From the NCBI GenBank assembly GCA_037447655.1, contig JBBHKE010000586.1:107178-171177 (forward strand): 64,000 bases of DNA, given 5' to 3'. Below are positions 12,196 through 24,402 of the stretch, piece after piece (positions within the stretch are counted from its first letter, which is position 1; each line of letters opens with the position of its first letter). The stretch comes from Zygnema cylindricum (lineage: Eukaryota > Streptophyta > Zygnematophyceae > Zygnematales > Zygnemataceae). Both the position numbers and the translations under genes were made by a program. A model generated the notes under the pieces. The model worked only from the letters and a program-made list of their open reading frames with translations. It searched no databases and had not been told where the DNA came from.

Positions 12196-13818
12196 AAGGT
12201 TTATGTATCAGTGATGTGTCTTTATGAGTTTAATACTAAAAGCGAAATGGTTGCAATTTTTTGCTTCCGATTATGGCTTATAGCGGATGTGGGTGATATA
12301 GGTGATGGTCATCGCTATGCCTTATCCTTCAATTTGGTGGAAATGTATTGTCAGGTACGTACAGTGCACGTGGATATATCACTTCGGTTTTTTGGAAGCG
12401 GTTCAATAAAGTCAATCGAGCTTCACTTACTCTCCCATGATGTTAATACTTCCACCTTTATAAATATATTGATACAATTGATATCATTCGTAGGCAATTC
12501 CCCCATTTTTTTGTAGTTGAGCCTATGTATCCGCGGCTACTCTATAACTTACCTTAGCTTGGGCGGTCTATTGCTTCTAAATGTTCTACCATCTGATGTA
12601 AGAACTTGTCAAACCTGTCGAATATGAAAGTGCGAAAAGCCCTCTTTGGGTATGGTTCCCATCATCAATGCTTTCTTTCGTTTCCTTTATTTTCCTTTTT
12701 CTTCTCAATTACCATTTCGGATGTCTTTCCCACTCACTGTTACTCTTCATTTGCCACACCATCCTTTCCCTATTTGTTCACAAGAGCTTTTGTTTGACAT
12801 TGGGGAACACACACCCTATTATACCAGCAAAAAAACACCCCTCGAAAAACTCTCGCAAATCCTTTATGTCACTGGTACTCGACGAGTTTTGATTTCCTCC
12901 GTTGACTGTTGAAAAAAAGCATGGATATAGGATTTCTAAGTCGGAGGAGTAGGTTAATAGCCCTCGTTTCCTATCTTTTTAGGAAACGGGGTCATTTCAT
13001 CTCCGAGGTCTTTTTGGTTTTACCAGTTCCATATTGTCTTGAATACTTTATGTTTCCAGATTGAAATCTGTGTGTTTATCCAAAATCCATGAAATATCGT
13101 AACTTTTGTCCTATTCCTCCCAATCACCGCCGAGTTTCTGCACTTTCTGATGGTGACATTCCAGTGATGGTTTGGGTGTTTGTCAGTATGTCTCCATCTT
13201 AATGCCCAAAATTATGATTATTATTCTGAATATTCCTACTTTCTCTCTTTACATGAATTACTCCAGTTGCCCCTGCGCCTTGCAGTCGCACGCCGTCTTC
13301 GATTATGTTTTTTCTCCTCCCTTCTCTTTCTTCCTCCTCCCCTCTCATTCTCGACCTTATTATTGACTTTCTACCTTGATCGATCTTGTTCGTTATACAG
13401 TTGGCTCTCTTTACACAAAGGGCACGCCACCATATGTGATATTTTTATTGCGGCCATCTGGTTCTAACGGCATCTTCTTTCTTGATCTATGGGTTCCTTC
13501 TTTTTTCTCTCCCTTTTGAAAACGTAGAGAACGTTTCTGTTGCCTGTATTTCTCACGAGGGATCTCCGTCAATGATGATTTTTCAAAAATGTTGCCTTGA
13601 GCACCCTCCTCTAGAAAGGTCACACTCTCTCAGCAAATCAAATTTTGACCTTAGGAAAGATGTTAGATAATAAATGTTGACGATCGTCGACAAGGTCTGT
13701 AAAATTTTATGGCTTCGAGGTTAAGTCACGTTACACTAGTTCACGTTATGAACTTTTTGATTGCGATAGCCTCAAGGCGTCCCCCAAGCGAAAGGATAAA
13801 GTATATTGTGCCTAGCGA
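12196..13818. other. No supported gene
   Basis: This is AT-rich intergenic DNA. Short open frames occur, but none has a recognisable domain. One reverse-strand stretch near 12545-12627 resembles a small exon next to a GTAAGT donor, but it contains an in-frame stop. Confidence 0.5.
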
Positions 13819-14036
13819 TTTTCTTTTTTCTTTGTTACATTAAAATACAATAGCCAACTAGGAGATTGATCCAAGCAGTTAATTGTCAACAAACAATGAC
13901 TATCCCTTCCCAGAACATGCAAATCAAATTTTCCTTTTTCTCTATTACATTAAAATACAATAGCCAATAAGAAGATTGATCCAAGCAGTTAATCGTCAAC
14001 AAATAATGATTCTCCGTTCCTATAACATGCAAATCA
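13819..14036. repeat. Tandem duplication, two units of about 110 bp
   Basis: Unit 1 (13819-13928) and unit 2 (13929-14036) share 'attaaaatacaatagccaa', 'gattgatccaagcagttaat' and 'aacatgcaaatca' in the same order with scattered substitutions. Confidence 0.8.
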
Positions 14037-14083
14037 GCCAATATCAATACATCGATGAATAAGACAAAAAAGATAGACAAAAA

Positions 14084-14522
14084 AAATCTACGACCAGCTT
14101 TTTTCTAAAGATTGGAGATGGAACTTGCTGATGGAGTAGCAAATTACAAAAGGTTACAGCTTAATCCACAATGAAGTCAGAATATATGGCGCTGCTTCCG
14201 CCCAGAAGGAGCTCCTATGGATCAAGTCTATTTTACACGAACTTGGGTATATGCAAACTGGTCCTTAAGCTTTCTAGTATGACAACCAGGCAGCCATTGC
14301 ATTTGCCTCTAACACTAGCCATCACTTTAAAAGCAAACACATGGATGTTAGACTTCTTTTTGTTAAAGAAAAAGTACTTGCAAAAGTCGTTAAATTGTGT
14401 TATTTACCGGACGAGAAGATGGTGGCTGACATGTTAACAAAAGCCTTTCCTGCTCCTAAGTTACAGTTTTACAAAGATGTTATTGGACTAAGGGAGTAAC
14501 TGAGTCTAAATATTTAGGGGAG
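14084..14522 (+). pseudogene. Truncated copia D copy (RNase H end and PPT)
   Basis: This segment is homologous to the last part of copia D (about 25624-26065). It includes the RNase H C-terminal region, the stop and the purine tract before the LTR at 14523. Frameshifts break the coding sequence. It joins directly to the 5' LTR of copia D, so internal-LTR-internal-LTR lie in tandem. Confidence 0.75.
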
Positions 14523-15538
14523 TGTTGTAATTTATAAATATTTAATTTCAGTAGATAGGGCTAAAATAACTTAGAATATTTTCTAAGTAGTTTTTTGTAA
14601 TACTTACCTTAATTAGTGTTACAGTAGCAAAAGTACAATAGAGTATATTGTACTTTTACAAAGACACGTGTCGGCAAGAGAACGTATGCAGGTTTTACGG
14701 AGTGGCTCCGAGAGTCACCCACACACGTCACGCAGTTGAGGATTGGATTCACGAATCGGACGAACGGAATCTGAACCAGGTATTCCGAAAATATATTGTA
14801 CGGTTCGACGGTACCATCGTCGAATGAATTTGTTCTAATGGACGCGATTCACTTGGGACAACAAGCATGATTCACTAGTAACCACAAGCGTGATTCACGT
14901 GGGACCACTAGTGACGAAGCACTCAGGTGCTTGGTACTACACGACCATGGTCGGCTGGACTTTAGCGACTACCGTTGACTAAGCATTTGGATGGTTTTGT
15001 GTAGGGTTCGTTATTTGAAAATATTTGAATAAACATTGTTTTGTAGTTTAGTGTTATAAAAAATAGTGTTCTATTAATTAGGTTTTTGGAAAATAGTAAT
15101 TAGGGTTTTTGAGGTACTAACGGTACAGTAACGTACAAGTAGGATACTTTGTCGTTACTCGGGGTAATAACCGCAATAACAGTGACCAAAATTAGTGTAG
15201 ACCAGTAGATACACACTGTGAGTATATAACTAAGGACTTAGCCAATTTTGTAGCATCCTATTTTGGGAATATAATTTTCTAAGGGCAATCTTTAGAAAAC
15301 TTGCAGACATCATATCTGATGTTTTACTTAGTCATTTGAGTTTCAATATTGGTAATTGTTAGTTTATTGTGTTGTGTATCAATGTGTAAAATTTGAGGCA
15401 TATTGGCCTTTTGAGTCATATTCTATGTTTGATCAAAGTTGGTTGTTGAGTAGGTGTTTTGATAGTTTCTGTTGTTTTAACATATACTTTCACTACTACT
15501 AGTGGTTCTCCTCCTGCAACGGTGTTTGTACAAGAACA
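14523..15538 (+). repeat. Copia D 5' LTR
   Basis: It starts TGTTGTAATTTATAA and ends CAAGAACA, followed by GGTTATGG, which matches only the first 8 bases of the primer-binding site of the other lineages. In the paired 3' LTR an ATG at 27019 opens a frame toward gag. That ATG is mutated here. Confidence 0.8.
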
Positions 15539-18500
15539 GGTTATGGATCTTTCGTCAAGAAATCTTATCTTCAATGGCCAAAAGTATGCGTACTGGGCGG
15601 TGATTGTCGAATCCTCGTTTGAAACTGCTGATTATTCGGGGTCTTGGATGGCTCCCTTGCTCAAACAGATCCAAGTTGGGCGAAAAAAGAATTTTATGGC
15701 AGTGAACAATCTAATTCTTTGTATTTCAGAAAATTTGGTCATGTCTCGACTGAAAATGAAGAAGGGGAGCGAGATTTGGATGTCACTGAAATCCGCTTTT
15801 GAGAAAGCAAATGTTCAAGAGGAGCTCTTGGTGGCAAGAAAAATTTGGGTATACAAATACTCGCGGGGAACTATGGTCGAGTATTCTGCCAATTTTCGTG
15901 CACTTATTGATGCACACTTTTCTGTTGGGGGTCATTTCTTGGTTTTCAACAAGCAACTCTGCTTATTAGAGGTGTCGTTAGTAGCTTGAAAGGTGTGTCT
16001 CCTCAGCGAAAGAGTCATGATAAAGCTAGCTGTTCATTTCAGTTAGCGTACAATCTTATATTGGAGGAAGAGACTAATACTAAGCTCCCTAAGGGAGAAA
16101 GAAAGGTTGAAGCTTTTGCAACAGACTTTGACAAAAGAAATCTTGTTAATCAAAACAAGAGTCAATTTTATCAAAATCAGAATCAATTTAATCAGAGATA
16201 TAATAGGCCATCTTCTATTACTTGTTTTTATTGTTATGAGAAGAGTCATGGATACAGGTACTGTCCTAAACTGAAAAAGGCAAATGAGACAGGTTTATAC
16301 AGGCCACGTTGGCAGCAGAGCCAAAATCAAAGAGGTTTTTTTGAAAATCCTTCCCGTGGAAATGCTCTTTTACAACTTTTGCAACTGGTGCAGTTGAGTC
16401 TCTAAGCTTTAATGAGCAAGAGGAAGCGGAGTTATTTGCTATAACGACAGTCATGGAGGGTCCAAAGGATGCAGGATGGATTATGGACACGGGAGCGTCG
16501 GCCCACATGTGTTGGAACAAGGCGGCTTCTAAAATCTCTGGCAAACGTCTCCAAATAGTATCTACTAAGCTTGTGGCATGAGTGTTCAAACCTTAGCTTA
16601 GGGTGATGTATCTTTGATGGTAGATGTGGGGGGAAAGGTGGTAGAGAGAACCTTTCACAATGTTTTGTATGTTTAAGACTTTAAGAGAAATCTTTTTTTC
16701 TACATACTTAGTGGAGAGCAAAGGCTTTGAAGTAGTTCTGAAAGGAGGTAGACATGTTGTTAGCAAGAAATGGAAAGTAGCAGTAACAGGAACTAGAGAT
16801 GCTAGCAAAATGTACCGGATGGACATAGCTCAATATAAAGAAAATGGTGTTCTCTACTCAAGTGTCCAATGTGATAATGAGTTGTGGCATAAAAGATTAG
16901 GACATATGAATTATGATAGTCTTAACAAAATGGTGAACTCGGGAAAAGTTGTGGGAGTTTCTCTCAGTTCTCATCCTATGAAATCATTTGATGGTTGTTC
17001 ACTTGGCAAGATCCACAAATTGCCGCTTCCATAAGAAACACACCACGAATCGGAGAAAGTTCTTCAGCTAATACATTCTGATGTTATCGGTCCTTCTCAA
17101 GTGGCTTCAGCTGGAGGCGTCCACTATATGGTTACATTCACAGATGACTTCGCGAGGTACACCAAAGTTTACTTCATGCAGCATAAAAGTGAAGTGTTTA
17201 CTCACTTCAAACACTTCAAAGCGTGGGCGGAAAAGCTTCATGGAGTTCCAATCTTGGCGTTGAGATCGGACAATGGGGGAGAATACACATCGAAGGAATT
17301 CGAAGAGTTTTTCTTTCATGAAGGTATCAACCACAATCTAACAGTTCCATATACACCTGCATAGAATGGTGTTTCTGAGAGATTAAATAGGACAGTGACA
17401 GAAAGTGCTCGGTCCATGCTTGCATATAAAGGGGTAGATTTGAAATTCTGGGCTGGAGCACTTAGCTGTGTTGTTTATATTAAGAACAGAATTGCCTCTA
17501 GATTTGTTAGCACTACACTTTATGAGCTTTCGACAAGAGAGAAACCTGATGTTAGTCACTTTAAGATCTTTGGCAGCAAGTGTTTTATTCTAGATACTTC
17601 ACAAGATATAAGGAAAATGGATGTTAAGGGCTTACTGGGAATTTTCATGGGGTATGAGGATAATGCAAAAGGTTATAGAGTTCTTTTATTTGAGAAACAG
17701 AAAGTGGTTGTCTCTAGAAATATCAAGATTAAAGATGAGATAGATTCGGTTGACTCTTTTAAAGTACTAGACAAACCGGCAAAGTAAAAATAAAAATATC
17801 TCATCTTTCACCATACGCAGCGAGTCTACTTTTCACCGCCAAGTGGGACTACTCTTCCTTCAGTTCCGTTAATGACTTCACAAGATGCTTCACCACACGT
17901 TCCAGCTCAGGCGCAAAAAACGGTTACACCGTCTCGTCCACAACGGGTCGCGGATCAGCCAAGGCAGTCAAATAACAGGTTGTCAACGATTTCAGCCTCA
18001 ATTTTCGGGGGGAAAGAGATCTAGCAATCGTCTGCAAGCAAGCTCTCACTTCGCTTTTTCTCCAGCTACAGAGGAGCCTCTAACAATTCAAAAGGACTTT
18101 TCATCACCTAAGAAAAATCACTGGATTGAGACGGCAAACGATGAAATGAAATTTATTATAGAGGCACAGACGTGGGAGCTGGTGGATCTTCCTCCGAGCA
18201 TAAAACCATCGGCAGCAAATGGGTATTCAAAGTGAAGTTGAACCCGGACAACACCATTCAAAGGTATAAGGCCGGACTAGTGGCCACGGGGTATGATCAA
18301 AAAGAAGGTAGGTATTTTGAATAAACCTTCTCTCCAGTTGTTAGTTTTCTTATTGTCAGAATTTTTCTAAGTCTAGCGGCTATAGAGAATATGGAAATAC
18401 TGCAATTGGTTGTCAAAACTGCTTTCTTGCATAGAGAGTTCGAAGAGACCATCTACATGAAACAACCTGATATGTATATAGAAAAAAGGAAGGAGGAATT

Positions 18501-19038
18501 GGTGTGTAAACTTATGAAGTCTTTGTATAGGCTAAAACAAGCCCCCTAACAATGGAATTTGAAGTTAGATGAGTTTTTGACTGGGCTAGGTTTTAAGAGA
18601 ATTAGCTCAGATCATCTTGTATATGTTATACAAAGGGAGGATGGGATAATTTACATTGCTATATATGTGAGTGATCTATTATTAATAAGTAAGTCCATGG
18701 ATGAAATAAACCGCATTAAAGCGGCTTTAAGGTCTAGGTTTGAAATAAAAGACCTCTGAGAGGCCAAGTATATCTTAGGTATACAGGTAGAAAGAGACAG
18801 AAACAAAAGGCTGATTATGTTGACTCAGAAAGAAGCAATAGGTAACATGCTAGAAAAATTTGAAATGAAAGATGTGAAAGTATGTGTAACTCTAATGGAA
18901 TTCAAGCAGAAATTGGAAGGAATTGAGTCAAACTCGGCATAATGGTTTGTCAAAGTCTAGAGACAGGGGAGGAAGAGTTTTTAGCTTTAAAGCCATACAA
19001 ACGGGTACTTGAAATTCTTAAATAATTTATGAATTGTA
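15539..19038 (+). pseudogene. Copia D gag-pol, left part, many stops
   Basis: This is a degraded polyprotein. Gag runs to about 15989, then shifts frame. A CCHC-type knuckle (C-F-Y-C, S-H, C) is near 16225-16265, although the usual G-H is S-H. Protease reads D-T-G-A-S near 16490. The integrase zinc finger (H-K-R-L-G-H) is near 16890 and the integrase core is at 17101-17420, with a TAG just before N-G-V-S-E-R. Reverse transcriptase is broken by several stops, and the usual Y-V-D-D reads Y-V-S-D near 18670, a catalytic loss. It is interrupted at 19038 by copia C. Confidence 0.85.
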
Positions 19039-19240
19039 TGTTGAAATAAAAGGTATTTTCTAGGTTAGTTAAAAGATTTAAATAAAAGCAGGAAAAAGCA
19101 GAGGCAGCTTGCTTCTAGCTTCTCTCTCTAGCCCCCATACTTGTCGTAGTCACTGAAGGCTAGAGAGCAAGCTAGAGCAATGGCTGCCTATGCTCCTTCT
19201 AGAGTCAAAAGGCAGATCCTTGGTAAACTTACCAAAAGGA

Positions 19241-19320
19241 TTGACGGACCCAGGATTTGATCCTGGTACCTACCATCCGTCAAAGTAGTTGTTAGTCTTA
19301 CCCTGTAGTCTAAGACCAGT
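19241..19320 (-). other. tRNA-like segment in LTR, antisense
   Basis: Read on the minus strand, this contains a 5-bp stem with a 7-base loop like a tRNA T-arm (CCAGG, ATCAAAT, CCTGG). Flanking bases TTGACGGA and TCCGTCAA can pair like an acceptor stem. The D-arm side is degenerate. Equivalent segments lie in the LTRs at about 6979, 24604 and 58970 (minus strand) and 28430 (plus strand, inside a minus-oriented LTR). It is a relic or a Pol III-type promoter rather than a working tRNA gene. Confidence 0.5.
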
Positions 19321-19799
19321 GGTGAAGTATATAGGGTACGATAGCTACTTAAAGATGACGAAAAAGAGAAGTTCGATTTATTGACAAACGGACCACAATC
19401 ACACAGACACCGTTAAAAATAGAACTACACCGGAAATGTACTACTTGTATTTTTAACGGCTATAAATTAAGGCCGACATAAATCTAACGACAGAGAAAGA
19501 AGCCGGCATCGCGGAATGGTCGATTTGGCGGTTTTCAGTCACAACCACAACGGGTGACACGTGGCAGCATGACATTGGATGACGGCATCTCCAGGACATA
19601 TTATGGCGAACCCGGATATGGCAGGCGTCGTCTTTCTGGCCATATCGTACAATGGCCGTACAGAAAAGTACTTCGGACCAAGTACTTTCTGTACTATACA
19701 CTCAATTGATTGGTTCCGTACATGAGTAGGAGAGGGTTTAGAGAGGGGTTTAGGACTTAGAAAATTAGAGGTAGCCCTCTCTCTCTCAGAGAGCTTTTG

Positions 19800-19808
19800 T
19801 ATAAAAGG
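19800..19808 (+). promoter_or_regulatory. Candidate TATA box of copia C LTR
   Basis: TATAAAAGG lies about 212 bp before the gag ATG. The same spacing and sequence recur in the LTRs of C' and of the 3' LTR of C. This fits a Pol II core promoter placing the U3/R border just downstream. Confidence 0.6.
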
Positions 19809-20011
19809 GTCATCTTTGACCATTGATAATTAACTGCTCAGGGGAGCAAATTCAAGGATTCTTTTTCTGGCAGACTCAGGGGTGTCAGCCCTTCTAAGGG
19901 GTGCATTTTGGTGAGTCTGTATTCTGTCAGGGTGTCAGCAATATTCAGACAAAGCTTAAAGAACTGAGGTTATCCTAGAGGCTTCTAGCAAGCTGCCTAC
20001 CCTGAGTACCT

Positions 20012-22216
20012 ATGGAGATCTCAGAGTTGCAGGTTATGGGCCCACCCTCTAAGGTGCCCATATTCTATGGGACTGGGTTCATCTACTAGGAGAGTATGAT
20101 GATGGGAGCCCTATGTGAGAAAAGATTTTGGGGAATAGTGAGTGGGCGAGTGAAGCGCCCATCTGGTCTTGCTATTCCTCCAGGGTTTGGAGGAAGCAGA
20201 TTTGGTAGGAAACCAGATCCACTGTCATCAGAGGAATCAGAAGACGGAGAAAGCATCGTGATGGAAAAAGGGAAAGAAAAAGAGAAATCCACACCTATAG
20301 CAACCGGATCTGCTTTCATGTCTCCTATTCCGAGGAATGAGGAGAATGATATCGATACCTGGGACTACAACAACATGGCAGCCAAGCATTTTATCCTCCG
20401 TCATCTCACACAAGGACTCGCTGGTCCTCATTTACAGGTGGAAAGGGCATCCGATCTGTGGGATGCGCTTATAGAGATGTACAGTAGCGGTACTATTCAG
20501 GAACAGAAGCTAGCAGACCAAATGATCAATGGATACTTTCACAAAGGAGAGAAGATGCTCGATTTCTGCAATGAGCTGGCTATACTTTTCATGGAGTTAG
20601 AGTGTGCCGGAAAAGTAGAAACCGAGAAGGCAAAGGTACATTGTTTACTCATGAAACTACCCGATGAGTATGAGAACATTGTGAACCGGGTACAGGATCT
20701 ACCGGACTCCAGATGGGTATGGAATTCAGTAGTTGGTATGATTCTCGTCCGAGAGAATACAATCGAAATCCGAAGGGGAGTTAAGAACGGACAAGCCTTG
20801 GCGGCTGGAGCAAGTTGGAGAAACAAAGATTCACGGAAACCCCTTGGAAGTCATGGAGGGGAAGACCTGAAAAATCAATCCGATGAATCTGGAACGAGGG
20901 GACCAAAGGGGCTTTGTCACTTTTGTAAGAAACCTGGGCATTACATGGCAGAATGCACCAAACTGACCGAGCTTCGGATAAAGGAGGGGCAGACCGGGGG
21001 TCAAACACGAGGGAAGAAAAAGGCACTTGTCACACAGGTACTCGAGGAGGAATCCGATGAGGAGGACGACGAACTTCTTTTGGATGAGGAGTTGGAGGCA
21101 AAAACAGAAGTCGAAATTCCACAAAAGCAGAAATGTGCTTTCGGTGGACTGAAAGGTGAAGGAGGCTGGATTGTGGATTCAGGTGCATCTATGCACATGT
21201 GCAAAGATAAGCATTTGTTTACTAAGCTGAGAAAGATCCCTACAGTAGAGATTAAATATGGGGATGGGAGGGTAGTGACCACTACTTATGTAGGATCGGT
21301 AGATCTGAAAGTCGTGGTGGAGGGAAAACCCTCAATAGTTACGTTCTCCGATGTATTGTTTATTCCGGAGTTAAATAAGAATCTTATCTCTACGTCTGTA
21401 TTAGATGATAAAGGATTTGAAACTAGCACCAAAAAAGGAGTCTTTACACCTAGCTTTGATGAAGATGTGTATTTCACTGCTGAGAAAGGTAACCAAAGAA
21501 TGTTCAAGCTTTCTTTAAGTAATGAAAAACTCAAACTTTACTATGCTGGTGTCAATGATATTATGGTGTGGCATAAGAGACTTGGGCATGTGAATCTAGA
21601 AAAGTTAAGAGAAATAAAAAAGTTGGGAGTAGTTGAAGGAATACGCTTTGGGGAAAATGATAATGTGAGTGATTGCAGTGGATGTGCTCAAGGTAAAGCA
21701 CACAGATTACCATTCCCAAAGGAAGCAACTTATAAAGGAGAAAAAGTTTTTGATTTGGTACACACCGACATTTGGGGACTGGCGAGAGCGCCATCACCCG
21801 AAGGCAAAAGATTTATGCTAACCGTTACTGATGATTGGTCCCGGTACTCCCGAGTATACTTTCTGAAAAATAAATCAGAAACTCCAGAGTATTTCAAACA
21901 ATATAAGGCATGGGTCGAGAAACTTCACGAGACCTCAATAAAGAGAGTAAGAAGTGACAATGGAGGAGAATATACCTCCAATCAGTTTGAAGAGTTCTTA
22001 AGGGAGGATGGTGTTCAACATCAAAAGACGGTTCCAAAAAACCCGGAACAGAATGGTGTTGCCGAGAGATTGAATAGGACACTAAATGATAGTGCACGGA
22101 GTATGTTGTCATATAAAAGGGATAGGAAAAAGATTTTGGGCAGAAGCTATGAATTGTGCAAATTATTTGAGAAACAGAGTTCTAACTTCGGCGGTGAAAG
22201 GCCAAACTCCATATGA
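20012..22216 (+). pseudogene. Copia C gag, protease and integrase
   Basis: The ATG at 20012 is the LTR-encoded start, and the frame crosses the primer-binding site. A TAG replaces a conserved Trp codon 26 codons in (near 20090). From 20096 the frame is open for about 706 codons. In order it holds gag, a CCHC knuckle (C-H-F-C, G-H, C; about 20917-20958), protease D-S-G-A-S near 21180, integrase zinc finger H-K-R-L-G-H near 21570 and integrase core with S-D-N-G-G-E-Y near 21957 and N-G-V-A-E-R near 22053. A frameshift near 22119 moves the integrase C-terminus to another frame. Confidence 0.88.
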
Positions 22217-22577
22217 GAAATGGACCGGCCGAAAACCAGATCTATCTCATTTAAAGGTTTTCGGTAGTAAAGTCTTCAGTTTAGATACAGATAAATCAAA
22301 CTGGAAACTAGATCCTAAAGGGAAACCACGATACTTGCTAGGATATGATGAGGATGTAAAAGGGTATACAGTATATGATCTAAAGAGAGAAGATATAATA
22401 TTAGTTAAACATGTGGTAGCTATGGATGAAAGGAAGTCGGTAGATCCCTTTAAATCCTCAAAACCAGTCAAAATCAGAGTTGAGTCAGACAATTGTGATG
22501 ACTTTCATCTCCCTAACTATCCGAGTTTTCAAGAAGACGATACTCTTGCAGGCTTAGATGATTATCTCTGCAGATTC
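22086..22577 (+). pseudogene. Copia C integrase C-terminus, shifted frame
   Basis: This continues integrase after the frameshift near 22119 (F-W-A-E-A-M-N, then G-R-K-P-D-L and V-F-G-S-K). It runs to an acidic linker where a second frameshift, around 22560, moves the reading to the reverse transcriptase frame. Alignment with the intact relative at 52002-58215 supports both shifts. Confidence 0.8.
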
Positions 22578-23763
22578 AAAACAGACAGAGAAAGACTTGA
22601 ACTTGGAAACGCGAATGACACAAGCGGAAGACGTGGTGGAAACGGATATGGATCCGAGGGACAGGGGAGAAGCCGTGGTGAATCGAAAGAATCCACGAGA
22701 ACCATCTATTCCAGCCGCAGATTTTGAGGGAGGGAGAAGAAGCAGCAAAAGGCTTCAAGAGAAACAAGTTAATAACAAAGTAACTAAACTATCTCACCCG
22801 GATGAACCTCAAACATTTGAAGAGGCAATGAACTGTCCGGAAACAAACCGGTGGAAGACGGCCATCAATGAAGAGATGACTTCAATCATGGCGGCTGATA
22901 CATGGGAGCTGGTGGACTGTCCACCCGATAGAAAACCAATTGGATGTAAGTGGGTTTTCAAACTAAAAATGAATCCGGACAATACAATTGAGCGGTATAA
23001 GGCTCGGTTAGTGGCGAAAGGTTTTACTCAGAAAGAGGGAATAGACTACGAAGAAACCTTCGCTCCGGTCGTCAGATTTCCCTCGGTCCGAATACTTCTC
23101 AGTCTGGCAGCTGTAGAAGACATGGAAGTCCACCAGATGGACATAAAGACAGCGTTCCTTCATGGAGAACTAGAGGAGGAGATCTTCATGCGACAACCGG
23201 AAGGATTCGTGGAACAAGGAGAGGAAAGTAAGGTATGCCGGCTAATCAAATCTCTCGATAGTTTGAAACAGGCGCCCAGACAGTGGAACAAGAAACTTGA
23301 TGAGTTCCTTACCAGTCAGGGATACTTTTGCATCAGTTCAGAGTATTCAATTTATGTTTTTGAAGATGAGGAACGTGTCATCTTTATTGCAATTTACGTT
23401 GATGATCTTCTTGTTCTAAGTAAGTCATTAAAGAAAATTAACAAACTAAAAACAGATCTAAAGGGAAGATTCGAAATGAAAGATATGGGGGAGGCTCGAT
23501 ATATTTTGGGAATAGAAGTAGAGAGAAATAGTAAAAAGAGGATAATTAGATTAACTCAGAAAGAGGCAATTGGAAACATGCTGGAAAAATTTCAGATGAA
23601 CAAAGCCAACATTTGCACGACTCCCATGGATCTAAAGAAAGGAAGTGAGGGGAGTGAGGAAGGAGACATCCTAATTCTAGATGATGAACTAGGTCCAGAA
23701 GAGAAAAAGTTTATGCAGACTATTCCATACACACAGGTAGTGGGCAGTCGATATATTTTATGA
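22558..23763 (+). pseudogene. Copia C reverse transcriptase
   Basis: This is an open frame of about 400 codons. It contains K-W-V-F-K-L-K-M-N, the first catalytic Asp in H-Q-M-D-I-K-T-A-F, L-K-Q-A-P-R-Q-W and the catalytic Y-V-D-D near 23400. It ends at 23763 because one base is missing just before the conserved F-M-N-C-T-R-P-D segment. RNase H therefore sits in another frame. Confidence 0.88.
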
Positions 23764-24389
23764 ATTGTACTAGACCGGATTTGGCAGCAGCCGTAGGAGT
23801 GCTAAGTAGGAGTCTGAATGCTCCTACCAAAAGGGGTTTGGAAGCAGCAAAAAGGGTCCTCGGATATCTCATATGAACTAGGGATCTATGGCTGCATCTA
23901 AGTGGGGAAAACACTGACATCACCACTTGGAGTGATGCCAGCTATCGAGATGCTCCGATGAGAAGATGTATGTCTGGAAATGTGTTGTATGTGGGGAATG
24001 GTGCTTGTTGCTGGAGCAGTAAGCAGCAAAAGGTCATTGCTCAGTCTACCATGGAGGCAGAGTATATGGCATCTTGCTCAGCTGTGAAGGAATTGATGTG
24101 GGTTAAATCCTTGCTTGGTGAATTGGGGCATCTTAAGAGTGGAATTCATAAAATATTATGTGATAATCAAGCAGCAATTGCAATTGCTGCTAATCCCAAA
24201 CATCATTTTAAAGCAAAACACATGGACATCAGACTTAGCTTTGTTAAGGAAAAGGTGGAGAACAAAATAATAAGTCTAGAATACAGACCAGACAGTGAGA
24301 TGGTGGCAGACATGATGACCAAGCCGGTACCTTCTCCTAAATTAATTTTCAGCAGAGAGAGATGTGGACTTAAAATCAAAAGTGACTAG
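23762..24389 (+). pseudogene. Copia C RNase H
   Basis: The RNase H domain removes genomic RNA after minus-strand synthesis. It carries S-D-A-S, M-E-A-E-Y and C-D-N-Q-A-A with the catalytic D, E and D. A TGA near 23875 interrupts the N-terminal part. The stop at 24387-24389 is followed after 5 bases by the purine tract of the 3' LTR. Confidence 0.85.
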
Positions 24390-24402
24390 AAAATAAGGGG
24401 AG

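Larger units (their letters stand above)
19039..20031 (+). repeat. Copia C 5' LTR
   Basis: It runs from TGTTGAAATAAAAGG to GAGTTGCA. It contains a TATA-like box (19800-19808), GTAC-containing inverted repeats (about 19650-19695), an antisense tRNA-like segment (19241-19320) and the gag ATG at 20012. Confidence 0.92.

Noticed and set aside
12545-12627. Possible reverse-strand exon next to a GTAAGT donor
   Set aside because: There is an in-frame stop just before the donor and no partner exon. Could be a relic, but not supportable.
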